Source: Gemmatimonas sp. UBA2094 (GTDB lineage Bacteria; Gemmatimonadota; Gemmatimonadetes; Gemmatimonadales; Gemmatimonadaceae). Taken from it: a DNA stretch of 5,412 bases. The position numbers and the translations under genes are program-made. Under the pieces are notes generated by a model. The model ran no database searches, was not told the DNA's origin, and saw only the letters and a program-made list of their open reading frames with translations. Location of the stretch: assembly GCA_002331565.1 (NCBI GenBank), contig DCZC01000074.1, forward strand, positions 1,740-7,151, written 5' to 3'. Numbering within the stretch: the first letter of the stretch is position 1; each line of letters begins with the position of its first letter. This document shows positions 1 to 5,412 of this stretch, piece after piece.

Positions 1-1110
1 CGCCGCAAGCTGCTCGCCCGCATGCCGCGCCTCTCCGCCCCCATCGGCGCCGACGGCGTGATGGCACTGCGTCTCGACGCCGGCAATCGCAGCGGCGATC
101 GCGTGATCGAAGCGAATCACGTGACCGTGGGCGTGCCCACCGCGAACGGGCCGCGTACGCTCGTGCGTGACGTGAGCGTGGTGCTCGAGCGCAACGAGGT
201 CGTGGCGCTGGTGGGCCCGAACGGCGCCGGCAAGAGCACGCTCATCAAAACGCTGCTCGGCGAAATGCCGCCGCTCGCCGGGGAGGTGAAGGTGGGGCCC
301 AGCACCACGGTGGCGTACTACCGGCAGGATGTGGGGCATCTCCCCATGGAGAGCACCATCTACGACGCCATTGCCAACGAACGCCCGCTGTGGGAGCGCC
401 GGCAGGTACAGGGGCACCTTGGCCGCTTCGGCTTCAGCGGCGACGAGGTGTTGCGCACCGTGGGCACGCTGAGCGGTGGTGAGCGCGCGCGCGTGGCCAT
501 GGCGTTGCTCACGCTGAGCACGAACAACCTGCTCATTCTCGACGAACCCACCAATCACCTCGACGTGGAAAGCATCGAGGTGTTGGAAGACGCGGTGGAA
601 GAGTACGACGGGAGCGTGCTCATCGTGAGCCACGATCGCGCCGTGCTGCGCGGCCTCGCCACGCAGGTGTGGGAACTGCGCAACGAGGAGCTCGCGGTGT
701 TCCCCGGCACCTTCGTCGAATGGGAAACCATGCGCGCCGAACGCAGTGAACAGGAGGCGCAGCAGGCGCGCGCGGCCGATCGCCGCGAGGCGGAGCGCAA
801 TGTCCGGCAGCGTGAACGCGAGCGCGAGCAGCGTACGCGGGAGCAGGGGGCGGGCGGCGATCCGAAGAAGCAGCTGCGCGCCGCCGAGAAGGCACTGGCC
901 GATGCCGAGCTGCGGGTAGCCACGCTCGAGGAGAAGGTCGCCGGACTCACCGCGCAGCTCGATGACGCGTCGCTGTACGACACCCCGGCCGGCATCAGGA
1001 AGGCCGCCGCGTTGGGGAAAGCGCTCGACGACGCGCGCGAGGCGCTGGAAGACGCGATGCACGAGTGGGGCGCCGCCGAGGAGTACGTGAGCATGCTGAA
1101 GGCGCGGTGA
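1..1110 (+). CDS. ABC-F family ATPase, C-terminal part (5' end outside window)
   Basis: This is the C-terminal portion of a soluble tandem-ATPase ABC-F protein; characterised members act on the ribosome or, for Uup, in DNA-related processes, and they have no membrane domain. The reading frame is open from base 1, and the seven codons before the first ATG (base 22) read RRKLLAR, as expected for the linker between the two ATPase domains, so the ATG at 22 is internal and the first ATPase domain lies upstream. Counting from that ATG, Walker A is GPNGAGKST (65-73), the signature is LSGGE (150-154), Walker B with D-loop is LLILDEPTNHLD (170-181) and the H-switch is SHDR (203-206). A highly charged Arg/Glu stretch (about 236-275) and a coiled coil (about 283-360) match the Uup-type C-terminal domain. 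All catalytic motifs are intact. The family is certain; the subfamily is not, because the linker and first domain are mostly missing. Confidence 0.95.
   Translation, partial: RRKLLARMPRLSAPIGADGVMALRLDAGNRSGDRVIEANHVTVGVPTANGPRTLVRDVSVVLERNEVVALVGPNGAGKSTLIKTLLGEMPPLAGEVKVGPSTTVAYYRQDVGHLPMESTIYDAIANERPLWERRQVQGHLGRFGFSGDEVLRTVGTLSGGERARVAMALLTLSTNNLLILDEPTNHLDVESIEVLEDAVEEYDGSVLIVSHDRAVLRGLATQVWELRNEELAVFPGTFVEWETMRAERSEQEAQQARAADRREAERNVRQREREREQRTREQGAGGDPKKQLRAAEKALADAELRVATLEEKVAGLTAQLDDASLYDTPAGIRKAAALGKALDDAREALEDAMHEWGAAEEYVSMLKAR
1098..1102 (+). promoter_or_regulatory. Shine-Dalgarno GAAGG for the barrel-protein gene
   Basis: GAAGG sits inside the last codons of the ABC-F gene, four bases before the GTG at 1107. 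The spacing is a little short but acceptable, and with the GTGA stop/start overlap it favours 1107 over the in-frame GTG at 1116, which would be 13 bases away. This is inferred from sequence only. Confidence 0.5.
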
Positions 1111-3314
1111 TCGTCGTGCGCCGTTTCCGCGTTGCCAGGCTCCTCGCCGTCCTGGTGGGTGCTGCGGCCCCCGTCGGTCGCGCGCACGCCCAGCCGGCGC
1201 TGCAGCGGTTGTTGTCTGAAGCCAGCACACGCAACCGGCTCCCTGACAGTCTGGTCTCCTACAAGGCGAACGTGGAAACGGAGATCGCCGTGCTGTTGCG
1301 ACGGGAGGAGGGCACGGAGGCCGTCGCTGCCATCGAACAGGTGGCGAGTACGCTGCGCTGGACCCGCGCCGGCACGTACGATCAGCGGGTGCAGGGATAT
1401 CGTGCGCAGCAGACCGGCGGCAACGTGAGCATGCTCACGCTTTTCCAGACCGGGTGGCTCAATCCGGTGCTGTACGGCAACCGGCTGCGCGTGCGTCCGC
1501 GTGAAACGAGTGGTAACGGGCGTTCGCTGCCCGATTCGCGCCGGCGTGACCGGGCGGATACGCTGCCGGCGGTGCACCCGCTCGCCACCGACCGCGATCG
1601 CTACTACACGTACAGCGGAGGCGACACCGTGGTGGTGATGCGCGCCGGTGATCGCACCATTCCCATCGCCCATGTGCGCGTGCGTCCCCGCCCCGACGTG
1701 ACGGGTCAGGTGGTGCTGTTCGACGGCGAGATGGATCTCGATGCGTCGCGCGGTACGTTGGTGCGGCTGCGCGGCTACTTCATGCGCACGGGCATGACCC
1801 GTTCGCCGTTGGCGCGCTCGCTCGCCGATGCCGTGGCGTACGTGGAGTACGAGAACGGCGAGCGGCAGGGCACCTATTGGCTCCCCGCCACGCAGCGCGT
1901 CGAGCTGCAGGCCAACGTGCCGCTGTTCGGTGACGGCCGCGCCGTGATCCGCATCGTGTCCCGGTTCGCCGACATGCAGGTGAACGACACGGTGCTCGAC
2001 GCCGCCACGCTGGCTGCGGCCGACTCGCTGCGCGCCAGAGCGGCGCGACGCCTCACCTATGCGCCCACCGACTCGCTCGCGGCATTCGGGCGGTGGCGTC
2101 AGACGCTCGGCGCGCTCACCGAAGGCATGCACGCCGACGATTTCGAGGGCATCGCCCCCGACCGCTGGCGCGCGAGTGGCCCGCCGCGATTCGACGTGAC
2201 GGCGCCGCGCGGGGCCGACGTGATGCACTTCAATCGCGTGGAGGGGCTGTACACCGGGCTCGGCGCGAAGTGGTCGCTGCGTGACGCTGCGCCGGGCGTG
2301 ACGGTGCGCGCGAACGGCGGCTACGCCTGGGCCGAGCAGACGATGCGCGGGCGCGTGAGCGTGGAGCGCGCGCGTGGGCCGTGGACCATGGAGCTGCGTG
2401 GCGGTCGTTCGATGGACATCACGAACGACTTCCGCGTGCCCTTCGACTCGGGCAATACGCTGGGGGCGCTGCTCGGGTCGCTCGACCCGTATGACTATGT
2501 GTCGCGCAACTTCGGCGCGCTGGGCGTGGTGCGGCGTGTCGGTGACCGGCGCTGGCTGCTGCGCGCCGACGCGGGCTACGCCGACGATCGCTATCGGCCG
2601 TCGCAGTATGTGCGCGGGCCCTTTGGTGGCGAACCGTTCCGCGAAAATCGTGGCGTTGCCGAAGGCGGATATCTGCGCAGCAGCAGCACCATCGAATGGC
2701 ACCCCGACCGCGCGGCGGAGTTCGTGCAACCCGGACTCGGCGCGCGGCTGTACTACGAGCGCGGTGACGGGACGCTGGCGTATCAGCGTGCCGAGGTGCG
2801 GCTCACGGGGCGGAAGCCGGTAGGGCCGTTCGTCTTCGCGGCGCGGGGCGATGCGGGGCTCGTGACCGGTTCCCGCATTCCTCCGCAGCAGCTGTTCGAG
2901 TTGGGTCGGTATCAGAATTTGCCCGGCTACGCCGACAAGGAGTTTGCCGGCTCACGGGCCGCGGTGCTGCGCGCGAGTGCGATCTACACGACGAAGTATC
3001 TGCGCAATCCCATTCGGGTGGGCCGCACCCTGTGGTTGCCGGCGATTGCGCCGGGCTTCAGTGCCGGCGTGCAGAGTGGCTGGGCCGATGCGCCGTCGGT
3101 CGCGGCGCGTACGGCCATGGCGGGACTCATTCCGGGGTATCGTCCCGACCCGCTGGCGTTGTGGGCGCCGGTGTCGGTGACGACCGGTCGTGTGCGAGCG
3201 AGTGTGACGGCCGGCATGCGGTTCTTCGGGAACGCGTTGTTCGTGGGTATGACGCGTAAGGTGGATCAGGCGGCGCCGTGGAAGGGGTTGGTGGGTTTCG
3301 GGCAGGTGTGGTGA
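1107..3314 (+). CDS. Secreted outer-membrane beta-barrel protein, surface-antigen/DUF5686-like
   Basis: This is a predicted exported protein of 735 residues that should sit in the outer membrane; its biochemical role is unknown. The chosen start is GTG 1107, which overlaps the upstream stop by four bases; GTG 1116 is the alternative and would give a neat MRRF N-terminus. A signal peptide is clear: basic residues 5-11, hydrophobic core about 12-21, and A-H-A (26-28) before Q29. Residues 29-130 form a periplasmic region with W85, followed by an Arg/Asp-rich linker (about 131-165). A beta-rich region (about 165-320) includes FDGEMDLD just after residue 200 and WLPATQRVEL from W258, reminiscent of DUF5686-type proteins. 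From F375 (FNRVEGLYTGLG) alternating polar/apolar strands run to the end. LPGY (605-608) followed by EFAGSRA (612-618) resembles the LRGY...FxGDRA pattern of Omp85/surface-antigen barrels. The last residue is Trp in GLVGFGQVW, fitting a BAM recognition signal. Barrel and export are well supported; the family name is tentative. Confidence 0.85.
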   Translation: MIVVRRFRVARLLAVLVGAAAPVGRAHAQPALQRLLSEASTRNRLPDSLVSYKANVETEIAVLLRREEGTEAVAAIEQVASTLRWTRAGTYDQRVQGYRAQQTGGNVSMLTLFQTGWLNPVLYGNRLRVRPRETSGNGRSLPDSRRRDRADTLPAVHPLATDRDRYYTYSGGDTVVVMRAGDRTIPIAHVRVRPRPDVTGQVVLFDGEMDLDASRGTLVRLRGYFMRTGMTRSPLARSLADAVAYVEYENGERQGTYWLPATQRVELQANVPLFGDGRAVIRIVSRFADMQVNDTVLDAATLAAADSLRARAARRLTYAPTDSLAAFGRWRQTLGALTEGMHADDFEGIAPDRWRASGPPRFDVTAPRGADVMHFNRVEGLYTGLGAKWSLRDAAPGVTVRANGGYAWAEQTMRGRVSVERARGPWTMELRGGRSMDITNDFRVPFDSGNTLGALLGSLDPYDYVSRNFGALGVVRRVGDRRWLLRADAGYADDRYRPSQYVRGPFGGEPFRENRGVAEGGYLRSSSTIEWHPDRAAEFVQPGLGARLYYERGDGTLAYQRAEVRLTGRKPVGPFVFAARGDAGLVTGSRIPPQQLFELGRYQNLPGYADKEFAGSRAAVLRASAIYTTKYLRNPIRVGRTLWLPAIAPGFSAGVQSGWADAPSVAARTAMAGLIPGYRPDPLALWAPVSVTTGRVRASVTAGMRFFGNALFVGMTRKVDQAAPWKGLVGFGQVW
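3301..3306 (+). promoter_or_regulatory. Shine-Dalgarno-like GGCAGG before the 178-residue protein
   Basis: GGCAGG ends seven bases before ATG 3314 and lies within the final codons of the barrel gene. It supports ATG 3314 over the in-frame GTG codons at 3308 and 3311 and over ATG 3278, which would overlap the previous gene by 37 bases. Confidence 0.45.
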
Positions 3315-3850
3315 TGGCACTGATCATCCGTCTCAAGCACCATGCTGGCGGTGCCGTGTCGCTCACGTGTACGCGGGCCGACGGCAGCAGCACGTGGCAG
3401 CGGTTCGAAGGACCCACGGCGATGGTCTTCCCGGGGCATGATCTCACGCACTATGCCGTGGAGACCACGCTCGGGTTTGCGCACGGCTTCTACGGCCTGC
3501 TCGCCGATGGCTGGAACATCCAGGATTTCGCGAAGCCGTGGCCGCGGGGGGAGATTCCGGCGGAGGCGCGCGAGGTGGAGCTGATCGTGGGCTTCTTCGA
3601 CAGCGAGCGGCGTCAGGGGGAGTCGTGGAGTGCCGCGGAGTTCGACGCGCACGCCGAGCTGTACGTGGGGGCGGCGCAGGCGCGCGGCAAGGCGGTGCCA
3701 CCGCGGACGCGCGTGTTGCGTGACGCCGACATTGCGGCGGTGCGCGAGGCGCGAGACGCGCTGCTGCAGCGATGGTACGCCACGCCGGTGGACGGCACGC
3801 TGGAGCTGGCGTTTTCGAGGGGGCAGTATTCAAGGGGTCAGAGTCCTTGA
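3314..3850 (+). CDS. Conserved-looking hypothetical protein, 178 residues
   Basis: I cannot assign a function. ATG 3314 shares its A with the TGA of the barrel gene (TGATG), a typical coupled start, and has a Shine-Dalgarno-like GGCAGG seven bases upstream. There is no signal peptide or hydrophobic membrane segment, so a cytoplasmic protein is likely. The N-terminal 35 residues look like beta strands. They are followed by a motif-like core, PGHDLTHYAVE (40-50), then LGFAHGFYGLLADGW (53-67), rich in aromatic and Gly residues. H42, H46 and E50 are spaced i, i+4, i+8, which could place them on one helix face as in some metal sites; this is inference. The C-terminal half is charged and helical, with REARDALLQRW near 150-160. 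The last residues, SRGQYSRGQSP, are a short repeat encoded by a palindrome-bearing segment and look like a late addition to the reading frame. Codon use matches the neighbours up to that tail. Confidence 0.85.
   Translation: MALIIRLKHHAGGAVSLTCTRADGSSTWQRFEGPTAMVFPGHDLTHYAVETTLGFAHGFYGLLADGWNIQDFAKPWPRGEIPAEAREVELIVGFFDSERRQGESWSAAEFDAHAELYVGAAQARGKAVPPRTRVLRDADIAAVREARDALLQRWYATPVDGTLELAFSRGQYSRGQSP
3818..3847 (+). repeat. Degenerate 15-base tandem repeat at the gene end
   Basis: Two adjacent 15-base units (3818-3832 and 3833-3847 in register, give or take a few bases) share the pattern AGGGGnCAG and encode SRGQ twice at the C-terminus of the hypothetical protein. By eye about 11 of 15 bases agree. 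It could be chance or the remnant of a short duplication; exact unit borders are uncertain. Confidence 0.35.
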
Positions 3851-3858
3851 TCCCCTGA
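3830..3858. repeat. Small palindrome, possible degraded REP-like element or weak terminator
   Basis: TCAAGG (3830-3835) pairs perfectly with CCTTGA (3845-3850) around a nine-base loop. Alternatively AGGGGTCA (3833-3840) pairs with TGATCCCCT (3848-3856) with one bulged T and a seven-base loop. The two hairpins exclude each other. The stop codon of the hypothetical protein is inside the palindrome. No T-run follows, so it is not a standard intrinsic terminator. The GGGGTCAGAGTCC core recalls short dispersed palindromes linked to REP-type transposases; that is from memory and cannot be verified within one window. Confidence 0.4.
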
Positions 3859-3886
3859 TCGACGCGCAATCACTTCCAGCAAGCGC

Positions 3887-3896
3887 TGATTATTTT
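3887..3896 (+). promoter_or_regulatory. Candidate -10 box (TATTTT) for the aminotransferase, possibly leaderless
   Basis: TATTTT (3891-3896) fits the TAnnnT pattern and ends five bases before ATG 3902. This would put the transcription start at or within a base or two of the ATG. It stands out as an A/T island in an otherwise G+C-rich window, and a TG at 3887-3888 could act as an extended -10 element if the box is read as TTATTT. No convincing -35 hexamer is visible at the usual distance. The absence of a Shine-Dalgarno sequence between 3887 and 3901 agrees with a leaderless message. Confidence 0.4.
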
Positions 3897-3901
3897 CCGC
3901 G

Positions 3902-5113
3902 ATGCTTCCTCAACTGCTTCCGACCCGCCGTGACTTTGCCGGCGACGACCTGATCTTCACGCTCAACGCCCGCGCGCAGAAGCGCGCCGCCGAGGGTGTG
4001 CCGGTGATCAACGCGACGATCGGCGCCCTCTATGACGACGCGGGCAAATTGGTCGTGCTCGACACGGTGATGGAGCAGTGGCAGCAGCTCACGAACGCCG
4101 AGGTGGCGCCGTATGCCCCGATCGGTGGCGACCAGACGTACCTGCTCAATCTCGTGCAGCGGCACTGGCCGACGCTCACGAGCATCGGCGTGGGAGTGGC
4201 CGCACCGGGCGGCTCGGGCGCGCTGGCGCTCACGCTCAAGAACTTCCTCGACCGCGGCGACACGGTGCTCACCGCCGCGCCGTACTGGGGCCCCTACTCC
4301 ACGCTGGCCGCCGAAGTGGGCATGACGCTGGCCACGGTGCCGTACCCCGACGTGCAGACGGGGATCGACATCGGCGCGTGGGAAGCAGCGTGCCGCGATA
4401 TTCTCGAGGCGCAGGGGCGTCTTCTGGTGTGGCTCAACGATCCGTGCCACAACCCCACCGGTCGCAGCTTCACCAAGGCCGATCGCGCGGCGCTGATGGA
4501 TGTGCTGCGCGATGTGTCGAGCCAGGGGCCGGTGACGTTCGTGCTGGACCTCGCCTATCTCGATTATGCGCGCGACCCGCAGCAGGTGCGTGAGGCGCTC
4601 GATGACTACGCGGCGTTCGCGCAGGAGGGCCACGTGTTGGTGGGCGCCTGTCTCAGCCTGAGCAAGGCGTACACGCTGTACGGAGCCCGCGCGGGCGCGC
4701 TGGTATTTCCGTGGACCACCGACAGCGCGTTGCACGGCGCGCTCATCACGAGCTGCCGCGGCACGTGGAGCAACTGCGCGCGCAGCCCCATGAGCGTGCT
4801 CAATCGCATTTCGAAGGACCCGGCGCTGCAGGCGAAGCTGGAAGCGGAGCATGCGCACTGGCGTACGCTGCTGGCCACACGCGCGACGGCGCTCGATGCG
4901 GCGCTGCGGGCGCAGGGGCTCGCGGGCTGCGCGTACGACGGCGGGTTCTTCGTGACGTTGGACGGAGGCGCGGACCCGGACGCGACATGCGAGAAGATGC
5001 AGGCGCACGACGTGTTCGTGATCCCGCTGCCGGAAGGGCTGCGCGTGGGGATTTGCGCGATGCGGGAAGCCGATGTGAGCAAGTTCGCGGCGGCGTACAA
5101 GGCGTCGCTCTGA
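3902..5113 (+). CDS. PLP-dependent class I aminotransferase (aspartate/aromatic type)
   Basis: This is a cytoplasmic fold-type I transaminase of 403 residues, a usual length for the family. It should move an amino group between an acidic or aromatic amino acid and a 2-oxo acid through pyridoxal phosphate. The start is fixed on the upstream side: an in-frame TGA at 3887 is followed by four codons with no start before ATG 3902. Visible residues, with pig aspartate aminotransferase equivalents, are: Y71 in APYAPIGG (Y70), phosphate loop GGSGAL (103-108), W129 in PYWGPY (W140), N184 in HNPTG (N194), D216 and Y219 in VLDLAY (D222, Y225), Schiff-base K255 in SLSKAY (K258), R263 in YGAR (R266), R286 in RGTWSN (R292), and R381 in GLRVG (R386). 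Retaining both substrate arginines supports a dicarboxylate/aromatic substrate range. The usual SNPP after R292 is SNCARSP here. The exact substrate cannot be read from sequence. It is separated by 51 bases from the gene upstream and probably has its own promoter. Confidence 0.93.
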   Translation: MLPQLLPTRRDFAGDDLIFTLNARAQKRAAEGVPVINATIGALYDDAGKLVVLDTVMEQWQQLTNAEVAPYAPIGGDQTYLLNLVQRHWPTLTSIGVGVAAPGGSGALALTLKNFLDRGDTVLTAAPYWGPYSTLAAEVGMTLATVPYPDVQTGIDIGAWEAACRDILEAQGRLLVWLNDPCHNPTGRSFTKADRAALMDVLRDVSSQGPVTFVLDLAYLDYARDPQQVREALDDYAAFAQEGHVLVGACLSLSKAYTLYGARAGALVFPWTTDSALHGALITSCRGTWSNCARSPMSVLNRISKDPALQAKLEAEHAHWRTLLATRATALDAALRAQGLAGCAYDGGFFVTLDGGADPDATCEKMQAHDVFVIPLPEGLRVGICAMREADVSKFAAAYKASL

Positions 5114-5153
5114 GAGGTGAGCGCTGTGATGAAGCGGTGAGAGGTTGAGAGGT
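5111..5153 (+). repeat. Three copies of TGAGAGGT in a convergent spacer
   Basis: The octamer TGAGAGGT occurs exactly at 5111-5118 (its TGA is the aminotransferase stop), 5138-5145 and 5146-5153; the last two are in direct tandem. The rest of the 48-base spacer between the two convergent stop codons shows no hairpin followed by a T-run on either strand, so I call no terminator. Function is unknown; it may be a short simple repeat. Confidence 0.6.
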
Positions 5154-5161
5154 ACGCCCGA

Positions 5162-5412
5162 TCATTTCGCCCGTTCGACCGTGCGTTCCACTACGTCTCC
5201 CCGACTGGCGAGCAGCTGCACGGTCAGCGTCCCTTCCGCGAACGCCACACGATCGGCATACGCGAGCGGGAGTGTGCCCTGCGCCGTCCGCGCCCCCGGC
5301 CCCAGCAGCCGCGCCACCACGCGCTGGGCGCTGTCGGGAATCGTCATGCGCGCCACGGCGGGCGCGCTACCGGTGGTGCCCGACGCGGGGCCGGTAATGG
5401 TGCCGCCGCCAC
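5162..5412 (-). CDS. C-terminal end of an unidentified protein (partial, 5' end outside window)
   Basis: The minus-strand frame is open from the right edge to a TGA at 5164-5162 and shows 82 codons. A GTG at 5356 and an ATG at 5347 could be starts, but the frame continues unbroken upstream with ordinary codon use, so I read this as the tail of a longer gene. The edge-proximal 18 residues are a Gly/Thr/Ser/Ala/Pro-rich stretch (GGGTITGPASGTTGSAPA) that looks like a flexible linker. The remaining 64 alternate in the manner of beta strands and end in VVERTVERAK. The low-complexity linker before a small beta-like domain suggests an exported or surface protein, which is inference. There is no motif I recognise. 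It converges on the aminotransferase with 48 bases between the stops. Confidence 0.6.
   Translation of the reverse strand, partial: GGGTITGPASGTTGSAPAVARMTIPDSAQRVVARLLGPGARTAQGTLPLAYADRVAFAEGTLTVQLLASRGDVVERTVERAK

Noticed and set aside
1065..1106. Start of the barrel protein at ATG 1065
   Set aside because: This would overlap the ABC-F gene by 46 bases and put 14 charged residues before the signal peptide; GTG 1107 or 1116 gives a normal export signal.
555..2729. A 724-codon open frame on the minus strand across the ABC-F and barrel genes
   Set aside because: It is antisense to two genes with clear motifs, very rich in Arg, His, Ala and Ser, and has no recognisable domain. Long stop-free antisense frames are expected opposite G+C-rich genes.
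3280..3306. G-rich run that might form a G-quadruplex over the ribosome binding site
   Set aside because: Only three runs of three or more G are present, so only a weak two-tier structure is possible, and the stretch is ordinary coding sequence for the barrel C-terminus.
3890..5008. A 372-codon minus-strand frame opposite the aminotransferase
   Set aside because: The plus strand encodes all conserved transaminase residues. The antisense product is Arg/His-rich with no motif, so it is a shadow frame.
5114..5161. Bidirectional terminator between convergent genes
   Set aside because: No stem of useful length followed by a T-run could be found on either strand; only a short AGCGCT palindrome and the octamer repeats are present.
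1..5412. CRISPR array, tRNA or rRNA, transposase, phage or defence genes
   Set aside because: Nothing in any frame or non-coding stretch resembles these; coding sequence accounts for almost all bases and the gaps are 51 and 48 bases.

Overview
This is a G+C-rich (roughly two thirds), tightly packed bacterial chromosomal window. Four genes read left to right, and one partial gene reads back from the right edge. A Gram-negative (diderm) host is indicated by the second gene, an exported protein that ends in an apparent outer-membrane beta barrel with a C-terminal tryptophan. The base composition and the style of this barrel protein make me think of Gemmatimonadota or a similar soil or freshwater phylum. 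That is an impression, not a demonstration.

Layout. Bases 1-1110 hold the C-terminal two thirds or so of an ABC-F ATPase: inter-domain linker, second ATPase domain and Uup-type C-terminal coiled coil. The next gene (1107-3314) starts at a GTG overlapping the ABC-F stop by four bases. It encodes a 735-residue secreted protein with a surface-antigen-like barrel. A 178-residue protein of unknown function (3314-3850) starts on the last base of that stop codon. These overlaps suggest one transcript with translational coupling. The end of the third gene lies in a small palindrome that looks like a degraded REP-type element. After a 51-base gap comes a fold-type I PLP aminotransferase (3902-5113) of the aspartate/aromatic class. 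Its start codon has no Shine-Dalgarno sequence but a TATTTT box five bases upstream, which fits a leaderless transcript. A 48-base spacer with three copies of TGAGAGGT separates it from the convergent partial gene on the minus strand (5162 to the edge).

Function. The genes do not form an obvious pathway: a cytoplasmic ribosome-associated type of ATPase, an outer-membrane protein, an unknown protein and an amino-acid transaminase. The window looks mostly like ordinary housekeeping or conserved chromosome. I found no CRISPR array, RNA gene, insertion sequence, phage gene or defence cassette. The points most worth a second look are the uncharacterised barrel protein, the unknown protein with an H-x3-H-x3-E motif, the REP-like palindrome, the possible leaderless start and the altered substrate-side loop of the aminotransferase.
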